From the NCBI GenBank assembly GCA_026994225.1, contig JALWRI010000122.1, positions 1 to 39,043 of the forward strand: DNA of 39,043 nucleotides, given 5' to 3'. Origin of the DNA: Gammaproteobacteria bacterium (GTDB taxonomy: Bacteria; Pseudomonadota; Gammaproteobacteria; GRL18). The notes under the pieces were generated by a model, which was given only the letters and a program-made list of their open reading frames with translations, did no database searches and was not told the DNA's origin. A program made the translations under genes and the position numbers. This document shows, piece by piece, positions 9,001 through 16,900 of the stretch. The number at the start of each line of letters is the position of its first letter. Within the stretch, counting starts at the first letter, position 1.

Positions 9001-12000
9001 CCGAACATGCTAATGGTTTTGTTCCCGGAGAAGGAGCAGGGGCAGTAGTATTAAAATCTTATCAAAAAGCCCTCGCTGATGGTGATCGTATTTATGCAGT
9101 GATTAAAGGTTCTGCTATGAATAATGATGGGCATTCTCTGGGAATTATGGCACCTAATCCACAAGGACAAGAACAGGTTATTCGTCAGGCTTATCAAAAT
9201 AGTCAGATAGATCCGAAAACGGTTTCCTATATTGAAGCACACGGGGTGGGTACACCTATTAGTGATATGGTGGAAGTTAAATCTTTAGCAACCGTATTTA
9301 ATGAAGCAGGCACGCAGCATGGGCAATGTGCATTAGGTTCGGTAAAAACGAATATTGGGCATTTACTTTCCGCATCAGGTATTGCAGCACTGATTAAAAC
9401 TATTTTAGCAATGGAACATCAGCAAATTCCAGCGAGTTTACATTGTCGGGAAGAAAAAAAGACATTACGTATAGATAAGACAGCCTTTTACATCAACAAG
9501 CAGCTAAAAAACTGGGATAGCATTTATGATAAACGCAGAGCAGCGGTACATTCGTTTGGTTTTGGAGGTACTAATTGCCATCTGATTTTAGAAGAAGCAA
9601 GTAAACCGGAAACGTTGGATACTTCAAGCTCTAATCTTTATCAAATTGTTACTTTTTCGGCACATCATGCTGATGCGTTTGCAAAAGAAATATCTAATTT
9701 ACGAATGTATTTACGTAATCACCATGAAGATACGCAGTTAATTGATATTTGTTATACCCAAAATGCTAAACGTAGTCATTTTTGGGAATATAGAGCTGCA
9801 TTTATTACCAATTCAGTACCTCACTTACGTTTATTATTATCTCAATTTAATTGCGATAGCGTAAAAAACAATTGGACAGGAAAGGAAATTTTATTTGCAG
9901 AGCAGCAACAAAAGCCGGCTAAACAGCAGCGTGCAGTAGTGTTTATGTGTAGTGGTGAGGGATCACAATTTACACAGATGGGACGTGTATTTTATATGAT
10001 GGAGCCGGTATTTCGTGATGCGATAGAAGAATGTCAAAAAAGTTTACAACAACAGGCTATCGCTATAGATTTATGCTATTTATTAACAGAAGCGCAAGAA
10101 GATGAACGGATTTATCAAACGGAAATTGCAGATTTGTTAATTTTTGTAATGGATTATGCCTTAGCTAAAATGTGGGTGAATTGGGGTGTTATGCCAGAGG
10201 TATTAATCGGTTATGGATTAGGAGAGTATGTTGCACTTTGTTTAGCAGGTGGTATTTCGTTGGAACAGGGATTAGCTTTAGTCTATCAACGGGGTAAATT
10301 ATTAGCCGCTAGAGCCAGTAATAGTTTACGTATTTATGCCCATCAGGATGCCTGGCAACAGATGCTAACCGATAACATGTTGATTAGTGCCTATCACAGT
10401 GATACGGATTATGTGGTAACAGCGAACGATGCACAAATAATAGGACAATTACAGCAGCAATTAGAGCAGGCTAATATTGATAGTGCATTTTTATGTAATG
10501 CACATTTACCCTATGCTAATCAACACAGTATTGATATGCAAGGCTTTCAGGATATAGTGGCTAATATTTCCTTTAATCCTTTGTCTATCCCCGTGATGTC
10601 AAGTGTTTCAGGGGAACTATTAACCACTATAGACGGTGATTACTTATTACGGCATTTACAACAAGCTATTCAATGGCAACCAATGATAGAGCAATTAACA
10701 GCACAGCATTATGTTAATTTTCTGGAAGTAGGATGTGGGGCGCAATTAGCCGAAATAACGGCTGTTTTATTGCCAACAGAAAGTTGGGCAGGATCTACCA
10801 TGCCAGCTCATGATTGGTTACGTAGTATGACGATTCATCGCCTTAAAGACCGGCGAAATCAAAAACCAGATAGTGAAAAAGTCACTTATGAGCGTCGTCA
10901 ACAGCGTGATAATACAGCAACAGATGTGCCTTATCATCTGTATTTGCAACGCAAGCAACGCCAGCATCTTATTCAGCATTTAGGGGGTTTATATGTTCGG
11001 GGTGTCAATATTGATTGGGAAAATTGTTTTTATAGACAATGTCAACCTTTAGAAAATAATCAAACCTTACCTAAACAACAGATGTCAGAAGAAAGTGTGA
11101 CAACTCCTGTAAATGGACGTTTAATTAATATTCCTACCTATCCATTCCAACGTAAAGTGGCATGGGTTAAAGCACAAGGAGAACAGCAACGGGGTTTCAA
11201 ACGTCAGCAACAAGGTCTGCAACAAACAGGATTAGGGCGTTATAGTATTACGCCTGGGGATCATTTATTTGGTACGTCTGTTACTGCACAATGTGCCTTA
11301 CTGTATCAAGCCTATCAGGATGCGTATGGAAATACGCCTAATTTATTGGAAAAAATACATTTTATTCGAGAGATTGATCCACAACGTGCAATAGATATTA
11401 TATTTTTACAAGGCAAGTCAGAATTTGCATTATTATCTGAAAATGGGAACTATCCAGAAGCAAGTTATACTCAAGGTGGTATTGAAAATATTGAGTTACT
11501 TGATACAGAACCTTTACGTCTTAGTGTGTTACAACAGGGAATGCAAGTGGATAATCAGAATTTAGTTAGCAGCCATGCAGCGGTTGAGCAACAACAATTA
11601 TTTACTACAGACAGCGCAATATTACTACATGTTACACATCAGGTTGATGCAGAATGTATTTTTTCAACCTCTTTATTTAGCACTGCATTACAATGTATAG
11701 CGTATATTCCCCAGCTTGCTGGCTATCAGTTAAATATTTCCAAAATTCATAAAATTACGCATTATCATTCATTATGTATGCAAAGTGCATGGATATATAT
11801 TGAATTATTAGAAGATGAAACAAGTCGTTGTCATATCAGTATTGCTGATGAGCTTGGGCAGTTAAGTATGTATCTGGAAAGTTGTTATATACAAAAACAA
11901 CATAAAACCGTTAGCACTGATAGTCTCCCGAAAACAGCTAATAGCAGCTATAGTTTAGACGATTATTTGCTATTGCTGGCAGCAAAAAATTTACAATGCA

Positions 12001-12734
12001 AGCCGGTAGATATTGATCCTGAGGCAAGTTTTTTAGATATGGGAGCAAATTCAGTAATGGCATTAAATTTGGTGAAGGAATTAGAACAAACTTTAGAGGT
12101 AGAACTTTCACCCACATTATTATTTGAGTTTCCGACATTAAGCGCATTAAAAGATTATTTAATGGCAACCTTACCAACAGATAAACAGCATATCAATATT
12201 AATAGCGATGATATGCAGGTTAAGGAGAGAGAAGAGCGTATTACTCATATTGACTCACCAATAGCAGCAGATATGCCACACCCTACTTCGAGCAGTATTG
12301 CTGCAACAACTGCTGTATCGCCTATTGATACTGGTATGGATGATAGCAAACAGCAAACATTAGATATATTGCAAGCGACGATTACACAACAAAGACAAGA
12401 TCAAATGCTATTGTTTGAAAAACAATTAGAAGCGATTAAAACTGTTGCCCAGCAACCACCTGCTACAATGATGCGTCCTGCTGTACAGCAATTATCAAAA
12501 GAAGACGTATTACCTGTATTACAGGAGTATTGCGCTGAACAATTAGGATGTAGTGTGGAACAAATTAATCTAACTATGAGTTGGATGGAGCAAGGAGGCG
12601 ACTCTATTCAGGCAATACAGATTATTAATAAAATGGCACAGCAATACGGCATAACGTTAAGTAAAACGTTATTTTTTGATTATCCTAGTTTAATGGCTGT
12701 TGCTCATGCAATAGAGCAATATGTAATTCATTAA
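6090..12734 (+). CDS. FAAL-ACP-KS-AT(degenerate)-DH(degenerate)-ACP-ACP loading polyketide synthase
   Basis: A 2214-residue multidomain protein that should start lipopeptide synthesis. Order by residue: fatty-acyl-AMP ligase ~25-600; ACP1 ~623-698 (LGGTSIKA, Ser657/658); ketosynthase ~745-1170 with the full triad Cys916 (TACSSS), His1051 (EAHGVGTP), His1091 (KTNIGH); acyltransferase-like ~1283-1567; DH-like ~1715-1945; ACP2 (DMGANS, Ser1988); ACP3 (QGGDS, Ser2172). There is no ketoreductase, so the extended chain should stay a beta-keto thioester. An in-frame TAG at 6081 makes ATG 6090 the first possible start; AGGGG lies unusually close to it. KS text such as EIPEDRW and KWGGF resembles trans-AT systems, agreeing with the dead AT. 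It is followed after 24 bp by the NRPS gene with the lyase-like domain. Confidence 0.93.
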   Translation: MEKQNLTTVALLEGNELRYFDDIQLQDTLPDILRRAAFSAPDKGILFIADSGTEIWMNYSELYLEAQNGLANLQNRGVRPGDKLIIQVTDKREFLITYWACLLGGIIPAPLAATLSLDPNKATFEKLIYIWMLLDKPLIVTDYIPKHLQKALTDNDEQGVQQLLALGASNLRVILAESIQTEADEEAVLHTPNADDIAFLQFTSGSTGQPKGVMLSHANLIANMHSIVQGGGYGRDERAFSWMPFYHDMGLIGSHLAPLLALMSSYQMSSFSFIKRPVLWLEKIHQHRISITASPNFGYQRILEKVTDEQLQQLDLSCVQRIFNGAEPISVAVMNTFTTRLSTHAQLNPQAMCPVYGMAEACLGVSSTPEKETMRYIAVSRSCLSLSKTVEVIDKKDTDAVLFASEGKLLNGIQLRIVDDNEELLQVGQVGNIQIAGPNMTTGYYHNSEATAALLSGKWRRTGDLGFVLDGYLYITGRAKDIIFIGGQNFYAHDLEHIAMSIEGVGNVAIIGHQDQDTGLEQVVAFIAIDARYLRQKTDKEQAKQQLLAKIRDNINQYFGFSPDLIVVVKNNEIPRTTSGKIQRYRLLDDFKQGKFADRVIVASELLGTEAVVRTEAVSVPTREKLVDLIRQGWSEVLRLPAERIGLDDSFFQLGGTSIKAVEVIALAEAYTHCSIPQHAFTDFNTINGIVDYIIETEQSSRLSARVSSLLNTAKRKEDKSGVTLANSKESKPIMDKQAETTNNTDDIAIIGMSCRFPGAYNIRRFWEVLSEGHDCITEIPEDRWSIDDLYEPESVQENKSQSKWGGFIEDIRYFDAEFFNIHEDEAEQMDPQQRLFLEIAWLALENAGYAKTKNSHIGVFVGAGFNGYIENFINRFDVVNLHESTITGNLLNMVAARVSHTFNLTGPALTVDTACSSSLVAVHLARQSILRGECEMALAGGIQLNLTAAPYILFSQAGALSMDGHCHAFSEHANGFVPGEGAGAVVLKSYQKALADGDRIYAVIKGSAMNNDGHSLGIMAPNPQGQEQVIRQAYQNSQIDPKTVSYIEAHGVGTPISDMVEVKSLATVFNEAGTQHGQCALGSVKTNIGHLLSASGIAALIKTILAMEHQQIPASLHCREEKKTLRIDKTAFYINKQLKNWDSIYDKRRAAVHSFGFGGTNCHLILEEASKPETLDTSSSNLYQIVTFSAHHADAFAKEISNLRMYLRNHHEDTQLIDICYTQNAKRSHFWEYRAAFITNSVPHLRLLLSQFNCDSVKNNWTGKEILFAEQQQKPAKQQRAVVFMCSGEGSQFTQMGRVFYMMEPVFRDAIEECQKSLQQQAIAIDLCYLLTEAQEDERIYQTEIADLLIFVMDYALAKMWVNWGVMPEVLIGYGLGEYVALCLAGGISLEQGLALVYQRGKLLAARASNSLRIYAHQDAWQQMLTDNMLISAYHSDTDYVVTANDAQIIGQLQQQLEQANIDSAFLCNAHLPYANQHSIDMQGFQDIVANISFNPLSIPVMSSVSGELLTTIDGDYLLRHLQQAIQWQPMIEQLTAQHYVNFLEVGCGAQLAEITAVLLPTESWAGSTMPAHDWLRSMTIHRLKDRRNQKPDSEKVTYERRQQRDNTATDVPYHLYLQRKQRQHLIQHLGGLYVRGVNIDWENCFYRQCQPLENNQTLPKQQMSEESVTTPVNGRLINIPTYPFQRKVAWVKAQGEQQRGFKRQQQGLQQTGLGRYSITPGDHLFGTSVTAQCALLYQAYQDAYGNTPNLLEKIHFIREIDPQRAIDIIFLQGKSEFALLSENGNYPEASYTQGGIENIELLDTEPLRLSVLQQGMQVDNQNLVSSHAAVEQQQLFTTDSAILLHVTHQVDAECIFSTSLFSTALQCIAYIPQLAGYQLNISKIHKITHYHSLCMQSAWIYIELLEDETSRCHISIADELGQLSMYLESCYIQKQHKTVSTDSLPKTANSSYSLDDYLLLLAAKNLQCKPVDIDPEASFLDMGANSVMALNLVKELEQTLEVELSPTLLFEFPTLSALKDYLMATLPTDKQHININSDDMQVKEREERITHIDSPIAADMPHPTSSSIAATTAVSPIDTGMDDSKQQTLDILQATITQQRQDQMLLFEKQLEAIKTVAQQPPATMMRPAVQQLSKEDVLPVLQEYCAEQLGCSVEQINLTMSWMEQGGDSIQAIQIINKMAQQYGITLSKTLFFDYPSLMAVAHAIEQYVIH
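6162..7890 (+). other. Fatty-acyl-AMP ligase (FAAL) domain
   Basis: ANL-superfamily domain with FTSGSTGQPKGV (nucleotide loop, ~residues 202-213), WMPFYHDMGLIG, ASPNFGYQ, VYGMAEACLGVSS, RRTGDLGF and a C-terminal RTTSGKIQR lysine motif. The HDMGLIG and SPNF.Y texts are typical of FAALs, which form acyl-AMP and pass the chain to an ACP rather than to CoA. The adjacent ACP1 supports this. Chain length cannot be read from the sequence. Confidence 0.88.
9935..10790 (+). other. Degenerate acyltransferase domain
   Basis: The domain keeps the AT scaffold: FMCSGEGSQFTQMG in place of the usual PGQGSQ..GMG, QRGKLL, and LEVGCGAQL at the end. The nucleophile motif GHSxG reads GYGLG, so Ser becomes Gly1376 and the preceding His becomes Tyr1375. 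The SHAFHS motif reads AHLPYA, so the catalytic His is replaced by Tyr, about residue 1475. Both members of the Ser-His dyad are therefore missing. It should not load malonyl units and may serve only as a structural or docking piece next to the KS. Confidence 0.82.
11230..11920 (+). other. Degenerate dehydratase-like (double hot-dog) region
   Basis: Between the AT and ACP2 lie about 230 residues with the outline of a PKS DH. His1725 sits in GDHLFGTS, where active enzymes have HxxxGxxxxP, but spacing and the Pro are lost. The second-half motif expected as LLDAALQ reads LFSTALQ, so the catalytic Asp is Ser. No ketoreductase exists to give it a substrate, so it is probably inactive. Confidence 0.6.
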
Positions 12735-12744
12735 TTTCCAATTT

Positions 12745-12758
12745 ATAAGGACGCATAA
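12745..12758 (+). promoter_or_regulatory. Ribosome-binding site of the lyase-NRPS gene
   Basis: AAGGA at 12747-12751 lies 7 nt before the ATG at 12759 and supports this start. The 24-bp gap to the PKS stop indicates one transcript. Confidence 0.75.
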
Positions 12759-13980
12759 ATGAATGATTCAAGATCGTATCAGCAAATTTTAACAGAATGC
12801 GCTTATAATTTGGATGAGGTTGCAGCAGAGCAAATAGCTTTTGATGTGAGTACCGATGCCTGGAATAAATTAGCATCAGATGTTATTTTTCAGCGACAAA
12901 AAGCACTGCAAGAAAAGTATGATGATAACTGTTGTACACCCGAACAAGTTTTTCCTTTTAAATATTTTCTTTTGCTTTCTCAAGGGCGTTATGCTGAATC
13001 ATTGCTGTATTCATTATGGCAAGGCAGTGATCATTATGTAGCAGAAAATATTGTCTTTCCTTCTACTCGTTATCATCAGTATCATGCAGGCTTATTACCC
13101 TTAGAGCTCCCCGATCAAACACTGTTTAAAGCCAATGCTATCTTTGCCGGTAATATTGATATGCAGGCATTAACAGCGGCCTGTGCAGAAAAAAATCTAG
13201 CAGCAGTATGTATAGAAGCGATTAATAATGCAGCAGGAGGGGCTGGGGTATCTATGCAAAATATACAAGCGGTGAAAGCACTTTGTCAGAAAAAAAATAT
13301 TCCCCTGATATTAGATGCTTCTCGTGTTGTAAGTAATGCGGTATTAATTAAAAAATATGAACAAGGCTATGGGGTCAAAACGCTTTGGCATATTGTACGG
13401 GAATTTTGCAGTTATGCTGATGCCGTAATGATTAGTTTGAGTAAGGAATTTGCTATTAATAAAGGGGCAATAATTGCATGTAATAATAGTGATTGGTATC
13501 AACAATTAAAACAAAAAGTGCATTATTATGGTAGTGGTTTGTCGCTGTTAGATAAAAAAATGATACATCTGGCATTAGCAAATCAAACATACATAGAAAC
13601 GGCAGTCATTAAACGTCAGGAACAAATTGTCTGGTTATCTCATTATTTACAAAAAGCAAACATTCCAGTATTAGCTTATAGTGGTATTAGTCATTGTATC
13701 TTGTTTGATTTGCAAGAATTTATGGCAATAGAACAATATCAATATCCAGAACAAGCCTTTTTACAATGTCTTTATCAATATACGGGTATTCGTTTATCCA
13801 CACAGGTACGTAGTGCAAATAAGTTGTTTCAGCCAACACGTATGGTACGGCTGGTTTTAATGATTGCCTATCCACAAGAAGATCTGGTTATCCTTGCAGA
13901 ACGACTTAAAAAGGTATTGCTGGATATTCTCGATAATCGTATTGAGATAAAGGATTTACGTAAAGATACAACCTTTAGCT
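12759..13980 (+). other. Tryptophanase/tyrosine phenol-lyase-like PLP domain fused to NRPS
   Basis: About 400 residues ahead of the first C domain resemble TnaA/TPL (Beta_elim_lyase, fold-type I PLP). Matched landmarks are QGRYAES at 75 (TnaA QGRGAE, phosphate site), NNAAGGAGVSMQNIQAV from 156 (TnaA SNSAGGQPVSLANLKA), LDASR with Asp186 and Arg189 (TnaA MDSAR; Asp holds the pyridine N), SLSKE with Lys229 at the Schiff-base lysine of SAKKD, and VRLVL with Arg364 near the carboxylate-binding Arg. The segment holding the general-acid Tyr (AYSGS in TnaA) is not recognisable, and the first Lys of the KK pair is Ser. PLP binding looks likely; classic Trp/Tyr lysis does not. It sits where iturin-type systems have an aminotransferase. 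Confidence 0.82.
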
Positions 13981-16900
13981 TTCCGACTTATCAACAAATA
14001 TCATTAGAGAAAAAAGTGACTATTTCCTCATCACAACGGCGGTTATGGTTACTAGATAAAATTGAACCAGAAAATCGTGCATACAACATTTGTATGGTCC
14101 TGGAATTACAAGGTCTGGTTGATGTAGCACGTTTAAAATATGCCTTACATAAAGTAATACAACGCCATGATGTATTACGTGCTTATTTTAAAGAAAATCG
14201 TAATACGCAAACGGTGATGCAGCATATTCGCAGTACCTTGAATTTTCATCTTCAACCAGAGTCTTTATTAGATTTATCTAAGGCTGATCAATATGCCTAT
14301 CTACAAGAAAAATATTTACACACAGTACAGAGCAAATTTGATTTGCAAAATTCGGCATTAGTGCATTTTCAGTTGTTTGCTTTAGCAGCAGATCAGTTCG
14401 TTTTATTTGTTGCCATACATCATAGTATTACTGATGGTTGGTCTTTAGGTTTGTTTGTCAAAGAGATGATGCATTATTATTTACAACCAGATAAAGCATT
14501 AGTGAATTTGCCAATACAATATGCAGATTATGCCCGTCAGCAAGAACAATGGATAAAGTCTGAAAAAGCACAAAAAATGTTGGCATATTGGCAACAAACA
14601 TTGACGGATTTGCCACCTGTTTTGATGTTGCCAACCGATAAGCCTCGCCGACAAGTGCAATCTACACGGGGCGCACGTTTATATCGGCAATTTCCAGCAA
14701 CATTAACGCAGCAACTCAATCAATATGCTCAACAACAACAAGTGACTTTATTTATGTTATTGTTGTCAGCATTTAAGGTATTATTACTACGTTATACCGA
14801 GCAAGAGGATATTCTTGTTGGCTCTCCTGTCGCTAATCGTACCAGTAATAATACCCAGGATTTAATGGGATTTTTTGTTAATACCTTAGTATTGCGTACA
14901 CAATTAGACAGCAAGGCGGATTTTTTAGAGGTTTTGAAAAAAGTCAAAGCAAGCACCTTAGGTGCGTATAAACATCAAGCCTATCCCTTTGAGTCTTTAG
15001 TGGAAATAATCAACCCTGAACGTAGTTTAGGACATAGCCCTTTTTTTCAGGTGATGTTTACTTTTCAGAATTTTCCTCTGCCTGCAATACAGTCAGAGAC
15101 ATTATCTGTACACCCTGTCAATCTATCTCAACCTGATAATAAAACATTAGCATGGGTAGGTAATGATACTCATACTGCCATGTTTGATTTAACCCTGGAA
15201 ATTACTGAACGTCCAGAGGGATTAGTTGCAGCCTTAGAATATAATACTGATCTTTTTGAACAAACAAGTATTGCTCGTATGTTTGAGCATTTACAACGAA
15301 TACTTAAAACGGTGTTATTACAGCCAGAGATACCGATACAACATATTCCTTTGATCACCGAGGAAGAACAACAATTATTACAACAATGGAATGATACCGA
15401 AAAAGATTTTTTTCTGGATAATAAGGTCAATAGTGTACAACAATTATTTGAGCAACAAGTAGAGGCCACACCGAATGCGATTGCATTGCAATGGCAACAA
15501 CAAGGTAAAAAGAATACGCTCAGTTATCAACAGTTAAATACGGCAGCTAATCAGTTAGCACATTATTTACAATCTTTGGAAATTAAAGAAAATAGTTTAA
15601 TTGCAGTATGTTTAGAACGTAGTGCAAACATTGTTATCACTATCTTGGCAATATTAAAAACAGGTTCAGCATACGTGCCTTTAGACCCCTCTTATCCTCA
15701 TTCTCGTCTAGCATGGATTATACAAGATAGTGAAGCAGAGATATTAATCACTGAAACTGCCCTGACAAGCATTGTCGAATCTTTAGCCATCACTTATTTA
15801 CTTTATTTGGATCAATTAGCTGATACCTTGTCAGCATATCGCACCGATAATGTGGATATAGCCATTAATCCAGAACAGTTGATTTATGTTATTTATACCT
15901 CAGGTTCAACGGGAAAACCAAAAGGAACGGCTGTACCCCATAGAGGATTTTTAAATTTATTATGTTGGTTTAGAGAAGACTACGCATTTGATGAGAACGA
16001 TAGCAATATTTTACTGACAGCGATTGGTTTTGATTTAACGCAAAAAAATATTTTTGCTCCTCTCTTAACGGGGGGGCAATTATTTATTCCTCGATGGCAA
16101 CATTATGATCCGGCTCAAATAGTAAACTGGATTAAAGAATATAATATTACCTGGTTTAATGCCACTCCAAGTATGCTTGATGCACTATTGCAACGAGCTA
16201 AAATGACTGACGATTATGCAGCGTTGGCATCATTACGGTATGTATTTTTAGGAGGAGAAACACTTAATATAGAGGTCTTTGCTGATTGGTTAGATCATCC
16301 TCTATGCCAGGCAAAAATAGTCAATATGTATGGCCCAACTGAAGCAAGTGATATTACTACTGCCATTACCGTACAAAACAATGAGCAAGAACGCCTATCT
16401 GGGGTGAGTATTGGTAAGCCTATCAGTAATGTCAGTTGTTATGTAGTAGATAAACATTTACAAGCTGTTTTTATAGGAGGAATAGGGGAATTATGTGTTG
16501 GAGGGAAAGGCATAGCTAAAGGTTATTTAAACCAACCACTATTAACAGCAGAAAAATTTATCCCTGATCCCTTTAGCAATAAAAAAGACGCTGTGATGTA
16601 TCGTACTGGCGATTTAGTGCGTTGGAATCATCAGGGTGAATTAATGTTTATGGGACGCATTGATCATCAGGTGAAAATACGTGGTTTCAGAATTGAATTA
16701 GGCGAAATTGAAGCGCAGTTGCGTCTACAAGATAAGGTAAATGATGCCTTAGTGTGTACTTATCAAGATGCAGATAAACCGGTGCAATTATGTGCCTATA
16801 TACAACCTGAGGGGATAATAGATAATACGGCCAGGCAAGTGTTACAAGAACAGTTACAGCAAGCCTTACAGGCAGAATTACCCGATTATATGATTCCTTC

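Noticed and set aside
8325-9600. Possibility that the KS is inactive like the AT
   Set aside because: Cys916, His1051 and His1091 are all present in standard motifs.
15170-15469. 99-codon minus-strand ORF inside module 1
   Set aside because: It lies opposite the C1-A1 linker of an intact megasynthase, is Cys/Ser-rich low-complexity text and has no recognisable domain; it is a shadow frame.
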